NCBI GenBank assembly: GCA_014379905.1
Contig: JACMKX010000103.1
Span: forward strand, 1 to 64,000
DNA: 64,000 bases
From: Ferruginibacter sp.
GTDB lineage: Bacteria > Bacteroidota > Bacteroidia > Chitinophagales > Chitinophagaceae
Direction: 5' to 3'
Under the pieces are notes generated by a model. That model saw only the letters and a program-made list of their open reading frames with translations. It made no database searches and was not told where the DNA came from. The position numbers and the translations under genes are program-made. Shown piece after piece: positions 37,798 to 47,105 of this stretch (the first letter of the stretch is position 1; each line of letters begins with the position of its first letter).

Positions 37798-39342
37798 CTA
37801 TACCCCCCAGCTTTCTCTATCCAGGCTCCTGTATTGAATGGCTTCGGCCAGGTGTTCGGGTTTTATATCATTGCTCCCGGAGAGATCTGCAATAGTGCGG
37901 CTTACTTTTAAAATGCGGTCGTAGGCACGGGCACTCAGGTTTAGTTTTTCCATGGCCACTTTAAGTAAATGCTGTCCTGCCGAGCTGATAACACAAATTT
38001 CTTTTAGCAACTTGCTGCTCATTTGTGCATTGGCATAAATACCGGGTTGTTCTTTATAACGCTTACTTTGCACTTCTCTAGCAATAATTACCCTTTGCCT
38101 AATAACTTCACTTTTTTCTGACACATGAACAGAAGATAATTCACTGAAAGCAACGGGTGTTACTTCTACATGGAGATCAATCCTGTCCAGCAGGGGACCT
38201 GATATTTTTCCTACATATTTTTGTACTACACCCGGTCCGCAGATGCATTCCCTTTCCGGGTGATTGAAATAACCACAGGGGCAGGGGTTCATGCTGGCAA
38301 TGAGCATAAAACTGGCAGGAAAATCCAATGCAATTTTTGCACGACTGATGGTCACCCTTCTTTCTTCCATGGGTTGACGCATTACTTCCAGCACTGTTCT
38401 TTTAAACTCCGGCAGTTCATCTAAAAATAAAACACCATTGTGGGCGAGCGAAATTTCACCGGGTTGCGGATTGCCGCCACCTCCTACCAGCGCTACATCG
38501 CTGATGGTATGATGCGGGCTACGGAAAGGCCTTTTGCTTACCAATGTCGCATTTTCAGGAAGCTTTCCCGCTACACTGTGTATTTTAGTTGTTTCCAATG
38601 CCTCGTGTAAACTCAGGGGTGGGAGAATGGTAGGTAATCTTTTTGCCAGCATGGTTTTGCCGGCCCCGGGCGGGCCTATAAGAATAGCATTGTGCCCACC
38701 GGCGGCGGCAATTTCTAATGCCCGCTTAATATTTTCCTGTCCTTTTACATCGCAAAAGTCAACATCAAAATTGCTTTGTGCGTAGGCAAATTCCTTACGG
38801 GTATCCACTACGGTTGGCTGAAGGGTTTCTTCATTTTTAAAAAAATTAATCACTTCTTTTATATGTGATACACCATAAACTTTTAAATTATCTACAAGGG
38901 CTGCCTCTCTTGCATTGGAAAGCGGGACGATCAATCCTTCAAAACCTTCTTTGCGGGCCTGGATGGCAATGGGTAAGGCTCCCTTGATGGGCCGTACTAT
39001 TCCGTCTAAACTCAGCTCACCCATGATCACGAATTTTTCCAACCTTTCCGGATGGGCAATTTGTTCGGTGGCACCTAAAGTTCCAATAGCAATAGGCAGA
39101 TCAAAGGCAGTGCCCGATTTTTTAATATCAGCCGGAGCCAGGTTTACCACCAGCTTGGTGCGTGGCATATAGTAATTAATGGATTTAATGGTGCTTTCTA
39201 CCCGTTGCAGGCTTTCTTTTACTGCATTATCCGGCAGGCCAACAATAAAATAATTTCTTCCTTTACTGTTCACATTTACCTCTACGGTGATGTTAATTGC
39301 TTCTACGCCATAAACAGCGCTGCCAAATGTTTTTATAAGCAT
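37798..39342 (-). CDS. YifB/ComM family Mg-chelatase-like AAA ATPase
   Basis: 514 residues from ATG 39342 (MLIKTFGSAVYGV), the usual family start; the frame before it is repeat words. N-terminal ChlI domain (INITVEVNVNSKG), Walker A GPPGAGKTML, Walker B NGVLFLDELPEF, MNPCPCGYF and a C-terminal ChlI-type lid. ComM homologues are helicases for branch migration in natural transformation. Confidence 0.95.
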   Translation of the reverse strand: MLIKTFGSAVYGVEAINITVEVNVNSKGRNYFIVGLPDNAVKESLQRVESTIKSINYYMPRTKLVVNLAPADIKKSGTAFDLPIAIGTLGATEQIAHPERLEKFVIMGELSLDGIVRPIKGALPIAIQARKEGFEGLIVPLSNAREAALVDNLKVYGVSHIKEVINFFKNEETLQPTVVDTRKEFAYAQSNFDVDFCDVKGQENIKRALEIAAAGGHNAILIGPPGAGKTMLAKRLPTILPPLSLHEALETTKIHSVAGKLPENATLVSKRPFRSPHHTISDVALVGGGGNPQPGEISLAHNGVLFLDELPEFKRTVLEVMRQPMEERRVTISRAKIALDFPASFMLIASMNPCPCGYFNHPERECICGPGVVQKYVGKISGPLLDRIDLHVEVTPVAFSELSSVHVSEKSEVIRQRVIIAREVQSKRYKEQPGIYANAQMSSKLLKEICVISSAGQHLLKVAMEKLNLSARAYDRILKVSRTIADLSGSNDIKPEHLAEAIQYRSLDRESWGV

Positions 39343-39419
39343 GGGTACTTCTTTGCCGGACAATATAAGGCATAGGATGTAGTAAAATATGGGGAAAAAA
39401 CGGAAAAGGGAAGGGGATA

Positions 39420-39499
39420 ACAGATATTGGATACTGGATACTAGATGCTGGTCCTGCATCTATCAAAGATCTCCCAGCATCCAGTATCCAGTATCTATC
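39420..39499. repeat. GGATACTGGATACT inverted repeat between yifB and the MutS-like gene
   Basis: GATATTGGATACTGGATACT then AGATGCTGG, mirrored by CCAGCATCCAGTATCCAGTATC on the other side of a ~22-bp centre; about 28 bp of near-perfect arms. Same word family as 8505-8605. Confidence 0.8.
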
Positions 39500-40814
39500 A
39501 CAATTCTTCCAGCATTTTTACCACCCCTTCTCTTTTTAAAATAAGGTAACCCAACCGGTCGTTGCTGATGCCGTCTTTCAACTGGTAGCTAAAACTCAGT
39601 TGCCCGTCTTCTGCCGTTGTTTCAAAATAATTGAAATGAATATTGGTATGCACTTTTAATGCGTCCCCTATTTCATATAAATGGGTGGAAAGAATAAAGA
39701 GTGAATTTTTTATTTTGAGAAAGCCTTCTATTACCGCCAGGCTGCATTTCATGGCATCCTGTACATTGGTGCCTTTAAACAATTCATCAATTAAGATGAG
39801 CCATTTTTTTCCATCATTTACTTTGTTGATGGTGGCTTTGATGCGCTGCACTTCATTAAAAAAATAACTTTCGCCCTTGCTGATGTTGTCCATTACATTG
39901 ATGTTACTTAACAATCCATCAAAAACAGATAACTGCATTTCTTTTGCCGGTACCCCCATTCCGGTGTGTGCTAAAAAAACTGAAATGCCAACCGACTTAA
40001 TGAAAGTGCTTTTGCCAGCCATATTCGCCCCGGTAAGAAATAGAAAATTACCTTTGCGGTTTAAACTGATATCATATGGTACTGCTGAAAATAAAAGGAG
40101 ATGATACAAACCTTTTACTTCCATGAAAGGCTCTTTTGAATCTACAAATTCGGGGAAGACCAGCTGATATTTTTTCATAGCCACGCCCATGCCCCACCAG
40201 GCGTCTAACTGCGAATAGATATCCAGCAATTCGAGCATTTTGTTTTTATAATTAAACCGGGCAAATTGTGCAAACTGTAGTTGTTGCGGAACAGGAACAT
40301 CCGCTGCTTTCTCAAATCTTTCTACCACTGCAAGATTTTCAATACTGGTAAGTTTTTTAACCTTTAGCAATAATTGTTGTAAAGGGGCCGGACAATCTTC
40401 CACCACAAATAAAGAAAGTATTTCCTTCATACCCTTAATGAAATCGAAACAATGAATGCCGGAATATTTCATGAGAGAATAATCCGGGCTGTGAAATAGT
40501 TTATAGGTGAAAGCATCTAACTGGCTCACCTGTTTTGGAAGCGCATCTATCACTGTGCCGTAAAAACGTTCTATCACCATAATGGTTCCATTACTGATAC
40601 GCTTTGGCCACTGCGCATTTTTCTGATCGATAAGGCGGATGGTGTTTTGAATATTTAAAATGGCTTCCATTCCATTGAGGGGTGATGCCAGGTTTCTTCT
40701 CAACTGTTCACGGCCGTTACTGGTTAGTGTACAATCGATATAACTGAAAACGGAAAAATCTTCTTCCGCATTAAAAATAGCGAGGTCGTTGAGCGTTGTT
40801 TTGTCTGTTTCCAT
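39498..40814 (-). CDS. MutS-like DNA-binding ATPase
   Basis: 438 residues. The C-terminal half is the MutS ATPase: Walker A TGANMAGKSTF, Walker B LILIDELFKGTN and STHLYEIG. The N-terminal half is a shortened MutS core without the mismatch-recognition domain, so it is unlikely to be classic MutS. Similar proteins are common in Bacteroidota. It ends at 39498, within the repeat, and follows dihydroorotase by 12 bp on the same strand. Confidence 0.93.
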   Translation of the reverse strand: METDKTTLNDLAIFNAEEDFSVFSYIDCTLTSNGREQLRRNLASPLNGMEAILNIQNTIRLIDQKNAQWPKRISNGTIMVIERFYGTVIDALPKQVSQLDAFTYKLFHSPDYSLMKYSGIHCFDFIKGMKEILSLFVVEDCPAPLQQLLLKVKKLTSIENLAVVERFEKAADVPVPQQLQFAQFARFNYKNKMLELLDIYSQLDAWWGMGVAMKKYQLVFPEFVDSKEPFMEVKGLYHLLLFSAVPYDISLNRKGNFLFLTGANMAGKSTFIKSVGISVFLAHTGMGVPAKEMQLSVFDGLLSNINVMDNISKGESYFFNEVQRIKATINKVNDGKKWLILIDELFKGTNVQDAMKCSLAVIEGFLKIKNSLFILSTHLYEIGDALKVHTNIHFNYFETTAEDGQLSFSYQLKDGISNDRLGYLILKREGVVKMLEEL

Positions 40815-40826
40815 TCCGTAGTTTAA

Positions 40827-42167
40827 TTATCTGTCGAACAAAATTCGTTGGCCTTTGTAAGATTCATTGAACTGGTTATTTTCATATACCCTATTTCCAT
40901 TAACCATGGTATGTGTTATACTGGCAGGCATCTGAAAACCATCCAGCGGTGTCCAGCCACATTTGTAATACACATTGCCAGCCGTAATTGTTTGGGGTTT
41001 ATTAAGATCCGCTACCACCAGGTCTGCAAAATATCCTTCCCGGATATATCCTCTTTCTTTTATTTGAAAACATTCGGCTACAGCATGACTCATTTTTTGT
41101 ACTATTTTTTCCATGGATATTTTTCCAAGGCTGTGATAATACAACATTAATTGCACCGCATGCTGTACCAGGGGTAAACCGGAATGGGCATGTTCGTAGG
41201 GTGGCGCTTTCTCTGCCAATAAATGCGGAGCGTGATCCGTAGCAATTACATCCAGCCTGTCATCCAGCAAGGCTTCCCACAACGCAGCTTTATTATAGGC
41301 TGCCTTGATGGCGGGATTGCATTTTATCAGGTAGCCTTCCTTCCCGTAATCATCTGCAGTAAAATGTAAATGATGCACACATACTTCGCTGGTAATTCTT
41401 TTTTCTTTTAACGGCAGCATATTGCTAAACAATTGCAATTCTTTTTCTGTACTGATATGCAGAATGTGTAAACGGCTGTCGTATTTTTTTGCGAGTTGAA
41501 TGGCATTTAGTGAAGATTGAAAACAGGCATCTTCATTACGAATAATGGGATGATGGTGGGCAGTTAATTCAACATTGCGCTGCTTCAGCATTTCATAATT
41601 TGCTTTAATGATCCTTTCATCTTCGCAATGCGTAGCGATCAGCAATTCGCTTTCGCTGAAGATTCGGTTGAGCGTATTGTAATTATCCACCAGCATATTG
41701 CCGGTACTGCTTCCCATAAAAATCTTTAAGCCGGCAATTTCATTTTTTCGTTCATTGATGCGGAGTGCCTGGTCTGAATTATCGTTGCTTACTCCCATAA
41801 AAAATGAATAATTGGCGAGAGAAGTTTGTTTTGCAATACTGTATTTATCTTCCAGTAGTTCAGGCGTGAGTGCATTGGGTATGGTGTTGGGCATTTCCAT
41901 GAAACTTGTTACACCACCTGCAACAGCGGCTTTGCTTTCTGTATAGATGGTTGCTTTATGTGTAAGCCCCGGCTCCCTGAAATGTACCTGGTCATCAATA
42001 GCACCGGGCAAAAGATATTTCCCTTCGCCGTTTATTTCTGTAGCTACTCCTTTTATTTGAATGTTGTTATCGATCCGCTCAATTCTTTCGCCACTAACCA
42101 AAACATCTTTTGTTTGTGTTTTACCTTCATTTACTACCTGTATGTTTTTAAAAAGGTATTTTTGCAT
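40827..42167 (-). CDS. pyrC: Dihydroorotase
   Basis: 446 residues, class I-like amidohydrolase; third step of pyrimidine synthesis (carbamoyl-aspartate to dihydroorotate). Motifs: IDDQVHFREPG, MEMPNT, HILHIST, and ATDHAPH. The first motif has Gln where most family members have the first His of HxH, so the metal site is altered; this variant is one I know from Bacteroidota dihydroorotases. pyrD lies 8 kb away. The MutS-like gene follows 12 bp after. Confidence 0.92.
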   Translation of the reverse strand: MQKYLFKNIQVVNEGKTQTKDVLVSGERIERIDNNIQIKGVATEINGEGKYLLPGAIDDQVHFREPGLTHKATIYTESKAAVAGGVTSFMEMPNTIPNALTPELLEDKYSIAKQTSLANYSFFMGVSNDNSDQALRINERKNEIAGLKIFMGSSTGNMLVDNYNTLNRIFSESELLIATHCEDERIIKANYEMLKQRNVELTAHHHPIIRNEDACFQSSLNAIQLAKKYDSRLHILHISTEKELQLFSNMLPLKEKRITSEVCVHHLHFTADDYGKEGYLIKCNPAIKAAYNKAALWEALLDDRLDVIATDHAPHLLAEKAPPYEHAHSGLPLVQHAVQLMLYYHSLGKISMEKIVQKMSHAVAECFQIKERGYIREGYFADLVVADLNKPQTITAGNVYYKCGWTPLDGFQMPASITHTMVNGNRVYENNQFNESYKGQRILFDR

Positions 42168-42204
42168 ATCTTGAATATTAGATTTTCAATTTAACTAAAA
42201 CCAG

Positions 42205-43926
42205 ATGCAAATTATTAAAAGCCTGATCAAACTCTTTGTTTTTATTTGCCCGGTTGCCGGTTTTGCGCAATCCACTTATTTAAACCAGGGTTCTAAAGAC
42301 TATCATTTTATTGACAGGCTTGAAATAAAGCAACAAACCAATACAGACCTTAATTTTTCTACATTAAAACCTTATAACAGGAGATACATTATCCAGGAAG
42401 CCGGTTTTTTGGATAGTGCCCGCTTTGGATACACCGATTCTACGGGAATGGATATGTATAAAGAATGGACGGATCTTGCGCTAACACCGGTAGATGAATA
42501 CAATATGCAAAGCCTGTTTATGAATAACAGTGAGTGGTATAAAGGTCCGCAGGAAGGATTTACCAGCCGGAAACCGGTATTAAAAGCTTTTTATAAAACA
42601 AAGGCAAATTTTTACGAAGTAAATACAAAAGATTTTTTCCTGGCGGTAAATCCTGTATTACAGCTGAGCTTTGGTAAAGAGCAGGATAATGATGAAGCCC
42701 TGTATTTTAACAGCAGGGGCGTAACTGTGAGAGGAATGATAGGAAAAAAAATAGGATTTTCTGCTTACATGACGGAGAACCAGGAAAGGGGACCTACTTA
42801 TTTTAAAGAAATGGTGGGCGGTTTAAGAGCGGTACCCGGGGTAGGATTTTACAAACCTTTTAAAACACAAGGCGTTGATTATTTTGATGCCCGTGGTTAT
42901 ATAACCTTTAATGCTGCAAAATACATTGACTTTCAATTGGGATATGATAAAAATTTTATTGGTAATGGTTACCGAAGTTTATTCCTGAGTGATTGGGGAA
43001 ACAGTTATCTGTTTGCCAAGATAAATACAAGGATATGGAAATTTAACTACCAGAATATTTTCATGGAACTGATGCCCCAGTTCACCAAAAAAGGAGATTC
43101 ATTGCTGCCACGTAAATATGCAGCTATGCATCACCTTAGTATGAATGTAACCAAATGGTTAAACATAGGATTATTTGAAGGCGTTGTGTTTGGCAGAAAA
43201 GATCATTTTGATTTTCAATACCTTAATCCAATTATTTTTTACAGGCATATTGAGGGTACTGTTGGCAGTCCTGATAATGCTGTTGCAGGTTTGGATTTTA
43301 AAGCGAACGTTGCGCACAGGTTACAGTTTTACGGACAGGTGTTACTGGATGAATTTAAACTGGATAGAATAAAGGCCAACGATGGCTGGTGGGCAAATAA
43401 ATATGGTATTCAATTGGGCGCAAAATACATTGATGCATTTGGTGTTAAAAATCTTGATCTCCAGGGAGAGGTTAACAGGGTAAGACCTTTTACCTATTCT
43501 CACTATGACACAATTGCCAATTACACGCATTACAACCAACCATTGGCGCACCCGCTCGGTGCTAATTTTAATGAAATAATCGGCATTATAAATTACCAGC
43601 CAGGTCCGAAATGGTACATTCATGCAAGAGCATTATTTTATCAGAAAGGATTGGATAGTAGCGGCTATAATGCCGGTGGAAATATATTCAGAAATTATAC
43701 AGAACGGTTCAATATCGATAATGGTTATGATGTGGCCGGTGGGAAAAAGATGACGGTACTCAATGCATTGTTATCACTCAGCTACGAATTCAGGCAAAAT
43801 CTTTTCTTTGATGCCAGCATTCAACAAAGAAATTTCAAATTTGAAGGATCGGCAGCGAGTACACAAAGTACTTTTGCCACATTGGGAGTGAGGTTGAATA
43901 TGTTTAGAAGACAGTATGATTATTGA
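42205..43926 (+). CDS. Outer membrane beta-barrel, Wzi/RemB-like
   Basis: 573 residues, signal peptide ending at GFAQ, then a short N-terminal domain and a long series of amphipathic strands ending in FATLGVRLNMFRRQY, typical of an outer-membrane barrel. The pattern (NRRGVTVRG, GYDKNFIGNGYRSLFLSD, LNPIIFYRH) fits the capsule assembly Wzi/PF14052 group, which also includes the gliding protein RemB. Likely surface polysaccharide or motility role. It starts 38 bp from the divergent dihydroorotase. Confidence 0.8.
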   Translation: MQIIKSLIKLFVFICPVAGFAQSTYLNQGSKDYHFIDRLEIKQQTNTDLNFSTLKPYNRRYIIQEAGFLDSARFGYTDSTGMDMYKEWTDLALTPVDEYNMQSLFMNNSEWYKGPQEGFTSRKPVLKAFYKTKANFYEVNTKDFFLAVNPVLQLSFGKEQDNDEALYFNSRGVTVRGMIGKKIGFSAYMTENQERGPTYFKEMVGGLRAVPGVGFYKPFKTQGVDYFDARGYITFNAAKYIDFQLGYDKNFIGNGYRSLFLSDWGNSYLFAKINTRIWKFNYQNIFMELMPQFTKKGDSLLPRKYAAMHHLSMNVTKWLNIGLFEGVVFGRKDHFDFQYLNPIIFYRHIEGTVGSPDNAVAGLDFKANVAHRLQFYGQVLLDEFKLDRIKANDGWWANKYGIQLGAKYIDAFGVKNLDLQGEVNRVRPFTYSHYDTIANYTHYNQPLAHPLGANFNEIIGIINYQPGPKWYIHARALFYQKGLDSSGYNAGGNIFRNYTERFNIDNGYDVAGGKKMTVLNALLSLSYEFRQNLFFDASIQQRNFKFEGSAASTQSTFATLGVRLNMFRRQYDY

Positions 43927-43950
43927 TAACCTGATAGTGGGGGCTATATA

Positions 43951-43982
43951 AAAAAAGGAACCAAAGCGGTTCCTTTTTTTAT
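43951..43982. terminator. Bidirectional terminator
   Basis: AAAAAAGGAACC/GGTTCCTTTTTT stem with a 5-base loop, between the convergent barrel gene and porT. Confidence 0.9.
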
Positions 43983-43997
43983 AGTAATATTTTGTGA

Positions 43998-44729
43998 TTA
44001 TTCTACGGTTAATGAAAAAGTAATCGTTCTGGAATTGATCTTATCTATCACGTTGGAAAATTTCAGGCTTTCATCTCTTGCATGTACGTTGCTAAGGCCC
44101 CAGCTTACTTTTAACTCAGGTGTGAGTACAAAAACCGGGAAATAAAAATGAAACCCGAGCCCTGCCTCTACTCCATAATCCAGCTTGTTGAGCTTCATTA
44201 ACTGGTTGGAGCTTTTGGTGTCCTTGTTGGCGGCAAAATCATATTCTGCTTTTACGCCTGCCATCATGTAAACCCTTAAATTATTAATACGATCGCTGTT
44301 GAATTTTATCTGTACAGGAAAGGCCAGTGTAATGCCCTGGATCTTTCGTATACTGACCGTATCTTCTCCGGCCGGCCTGTTGGGATATTTTAATGTATAC
44401 TGGAATGCTTTTTCTGTAAATATTAAACTCAGCGGGAAAGTTCTCAGGTCAAAATGATAATTCAGTTTTTTATTAACCATCCAGGAAAGATTGATACCTG
44501 TACTGTTGATACTTTCTACCACCATTACACTATCTCCCTGTAAAAAAATCGGGTGATGGGTAAAGTTGTAATGGGATTGGTTAACGCCTATGTTGATACC
44601 AAAATGAAAAGGTTTAAAGTCATGATTCTCCTGGTTAAGATACCGCTCCTGTGCAAACGACAGGGCCGGGCTTAACAGGAGTGCTGCTATAAATGCTGTT
44701 ATTTTTTTTCTCCGCAATAGATGCTGCAT
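43998..44729 (-). CDS. porT: PorT-like outer membrane protein (type IX secretion)
   Basis: 243 residues, signal peptide ending LSFAQ, then a beta-barrel of about eight strands (FGINIGVNQSHYN, YMMAGVKAEYD, GLGFHFYFPVFVLTPELKVSWG). PorT/SprT is a barrel needed for type IX secretion, and its gene often follows ubiE in Bacteroidota, as here. Its start lies 31 bp inside the end of ubiE, so they are one transcript. Confidence 0.88.
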   Translation of the reverse strand: MQHLLRRKKITAFIAALLLSPALSFAQERYLNQENHDFKPFHFGINIGVNQSHYNFTHHPIFLQGDSVMVVESINSTGINLSWMVNKKLNYHFDLRTFPLSLIFTEKAFQYTLKYPNRPAGEDTVSIRKIQGITLAFPVQIKFNSDRINNLRVYMMAGVKAEYDFAANKDTKSSNQLMKLNKLDYGVEAGLGFHFYFPVFVLTPELKVSWGLSNVHARDESLKFSNVIDKINSRTITFSLTVE

Positions 44730-45445
44730 ATGCCTAAACTCAGTGGTTTGTATTGTAAGTTAGCGTATCCCAGGTTATCCAGAATGGCTGTAAAATTTCC
44801 CCCTTCCGGGAATTTTTTAATTGATTTGTCGAGATATTGGTATGCGTTGCGGTTTTTCGAAAAAAGCTTGCCCATATTTGGCGCCACGATTTTCATATAC
44901 AGGTTATAGAAAGATCTTGCAAAGATCCATTTTGGCTGGCTAAATTCAAGCACCACCAAACGGCCACCGGGTTTAAGTACGCGTAATATCTCACTCAATC
45001 CCTTCTCCAGGTTTTGAAAGTTACGAACGCCAAAAGCTACGGTTACCGCGTCAAACGAATTGTCGGCAAAGCTTATTGTTTCACTATCACCCTTTAACAA
45101 TTCTATAGTATTTTGTAAACCCTGGCTCTCCACTTTCTTTCTTCCTACTTGCAGCATACCCTCGCTGATATCAATACCGGTAATGGTGGTAGGTTTAAGC
45201 AAACGGGATGCCATAATAGCCACATCTGCTGTTCCTGTAGCCACATCCAATATTTTTTTTGGTTGCAACTCTTTTAAATATGCCAATGCTTTTTTGCGCC
45301 ACAAAATATCCATACCGCCGCTAAGTGTCCTGTTCAAAAAATCATAGCGAAAAGCTATATCATCAAACATACCGGCTACCTGGTCTTTTTTGCTTTGCTC
45401 GCTGCTTTGGTCAGGAACTATACTGTCGTGTGCAAACTTTGTCAT
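44699..45445 (-). CDS. menG: Demethylmenaquinone methyltransferase
   Basis: 248 residues from ATG 45445 (MTKFAHDSIVP). Class I SAM methyltransferase with ILDVATGTADVAI, GVRNFQNLEKGLSEILRVLKPGG and the family start FDDIAFRYDFLNRTLSGGMD. Also named UbiE; in this phylum the quinone is menaquinone, so MenG activity is expected. The frame upstream of 45445 is rejected as it lies in the divergent engB spacer. Confidence 0.96.
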   Translation of the reverse strand: MTKFAHDSIVPDQSSEQSKKDQVAGMFDDIAFRYDFLNRTLSGGMDILWRKKALAYLKELQPKKILDVATGTADVAIMASRLLKPTTITGIDISEGMLQVGRKKVESQGLQNTIELLKGDSETISFADNSFDAVTVAFGVRNFQNLEKGLSEILRVLKPGGRLVVLEFSQPKWIFARSFYNLYMKIVAPNMGKLFSKNRNAYQYLDKSIKKFPEGGNFTAILDNLGYANLQYKPLSLGICSIYCGEKK

Positions 45446-45545
45446 ACAATGCTGCAAATATAAGTTGTTTGCCGCTGCAGCCTGCAACCACATTAGAATT
45501 ATTGCTTTGATAAACGTTAATTTTGCGGCTTACATTAGAATATTT

Positions 45546-46211
45546 ATGCAGATTAAAACAGCCACTTACCTTATCAGCAGTCCTGATTTTGAAAAATGCC
45601 CGGTAGCAGACAGGCCTGAATACGCTTTCATCGGGAGAAGTAATGTGGGTAAATCATCGCTCATAAATATGCTCTGCAATAATGAGAAGCTGGCAAAAAC
45701 TTCTGGTTCTCCGGGCAAAACACAATTGATCAACCATTTTGAGGTAGTGAGCACATCAGCTGCTACGGACACTAAAAAAGAGGTGGCTTACAAATGGTAC
45801 CTCGTGGATCTGCCGGGTTATGGATTTGCAAAAGTAAGCATCAGCAGCAGGCGGCGGTGGGAGCAAATGATTGAAAACTATCTTCGTAAAAGGGAGAATC
45901 TTGCACAGGTATTTGTATTGATAGATGCACGACATAGTCCTCAAAAGATAGACCTGGAATTTTTGGAGAACCTTAAAAAATGGGAAATTCCCTTCAGCCT
46001 TGCTTTTACTAAAAGTGATAAAGAGAACCAGCGGGTGGTAAGTAAGAATGTAAAAGATTTTTTAGCTGCCATGCGACAGACATGGATGTTTTTACCGCGG
46101 CATTTTATAACCAGTGCGGTCAGGAGATCTGGCAAGGATAAATTGCTGGGGTATATTAATGAGATGAATGAGGAGTTGGGGGGAGAAGAAACACAAGTAA
46201 ACTGGAAATAA
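45546..46211 (+). CDS. engB: Ribosome biogenesis GTP-binding protein EngB/YsxC
   Basis: 221 residues from the ATG at 45546 (MQIKTATYLI). G1 GRSNVGKSSL, G3 DLPGYGFA, G4 TKSDK; TrmE-Era-EngA-YihA-Septin family, needed for 50S assembly. TAATTTTG at about 45525 matches the -7 consensus, 20 bp ahead of this start, which argues against the longer frame from 45390. Confidence 0.97.
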   Translation: MQIKTATYLISSPDFEKCPVADRPEYAFIGRSNVGKSSLINMLCNNEKLAKTSGSPGKTQLINHFEVVSTSAATDTKKEVAYKWYLVDLPGYGFAKVSISSRRRWEQMIENYLRKRENLAQVFVLIDARHSPQKIDLEFLENLKKWEIPFSLAFTKSDKENQRVVSKNVKDFLAAMRQTWMFLPRHFITSAVRRSGKDKLLGYINEMNEELGGEETQVNWK

Positions 46212-46338
46212 GGAATTAAGTAATTGGGAGGCTAATCCTAAATTCGTAAAACTATATATAGGGAGTAATAGGGAAACAAATTCTGTGGCGGATCATTTTA
46301 CTGATCAACCAAACTACTAATCAACTAATTCCTAACTA
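46212..46338. repeat. Intergenic word repeat
   Basis: GGAATTAAGTAATTGGGAGG on the left is echoed as CAACTAATTCCTAACTACTAATTG on the right, an imperfect inverted repeat between convergent engB and the RNase H-like gene. Confidence 0.5.
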
Positions 46339-46812
46339 CTAATTGACCGCCTTATCCGCACAGCAGCTACTTGCAAAAGCTTCTGGTTTGGCTTTAAAAG
46401 CAAAGCCCATCCCCAGGATATAACCCATGGCTTCTCTTAGTGCTTCATTGCTTTTAAATTGCGGATTGGTGTTAATGTCGGCATGCACTTCCATATCTAC
46501 ATTGTATTCTGTAAACAGGTTGCAGAGTTCGTAAGCGATCTCAATGCTTTTGGCAACTTCTACCAGCATTCTTTCTTTAATGCTGTACTTGTGCTGCGTT
46601 TTTTCGTTGTGAAGAAACATGAATCCTCCATGCCCTTCTCTTAAAAAAACGATCACAGTTGCAAACTCGGTGTCTTTACCTTTTACCTGGCTGTCTGTTC
46701 CGATGCATACTTTTAATTTGTAGCCTTCGGAAGTCTCTCTTTTAATGGCTTGTACCACCGCATCCCTGATAGGGAGCTGTATGGTATCGCCGTTGAATTT
46801 TCTCCAAAGCAT
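46339..46812 (-). CDS. RNase H-like protein, YkuK/DUF458 family
   Basis: 157 residues. CIGTDSQVKGKDTEFATVIVF opens an RNase H-like sheet with the acidic Asp; MEVHADINTN is the second site. Matches YkuK/DUF458, function unknown. The C-terminal SSCCADKAVN is unusual. Confidence 0.88.
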   Translation of the reverse strand: MLWRKFNGDTIQLPIRDAVVQAIKRETSEGYKLKVCIGTDSQVKGKDTEFATVIVFLREGHGGFMFLHNEKTQHKYSIKERMLVEVAKSIEIAYELCNLFTEYNVDMEVHADINTNPQFKSNEALREAMGYILGMGFAFKAKPEAFASSCCADKAVN

Positions 46813-47050
46813 ATATATAAATGGTTTTCTTAAAGTTAACCATAAAAACAGGATGGAAGATGAAGGAAAGGTTAAGGGTAGAGGGAATTGTGAATAAGTG
46901 GAAAAACGGGAGTGGTTAGTGGGAAGTACTTAATGGGAAGTGGGTAGGTGTTGGGCAGAGGTTAGTAGTTGGTAATTGTTAATTAGTGGAAGCATCCGCA
47001 ATTTAAACGATCAAATCCGTGTAATTGGTGCAATCCGATTAATTCGTGAT
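46813..47050. repeat. Intergenic words (GTGGGAAGT, TTAGTAGTTGG, AATCCGTGTAATTGG)
   Basis: About 240 bp without a gene: G-rich words GTTAGTGGGAAGTACTTAATGGGAAGTGGG from 46915 and AATTCGTG-type words at 47005-47050. They resemble the DNA that encodes the insert in pyrD. Confidence 0.55.
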
Positions 47051-47085
47051 AAAAAAAAGAGGACAGCCCCTAACGCTGCCCTCTA
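47051..47085 (-). terminator. Intrinsic terminator of the metalloprotease gene
   Basis: Minus strand AGAGGGCAGC...GCTGTCCTCT (one mismatch), then TTTTTTTT; 20 bp after the stop codon. Confidence 0.9.
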
Positions 47086-47105
47086 AACTTACACATGAAT
47101 CTACC

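Noticed and set aside
39343-39459. Longer N-terminus for the YifB protein
   Set aside because: These codons come from the repeat-word spacer; the family starts at MLIKTFGSAVYG.
45390-45545. Longer N-terminus for engB
   Set aside because: The extension runs through the menG start region and past the TAATTTTG box; the conserved family start is at 45546.
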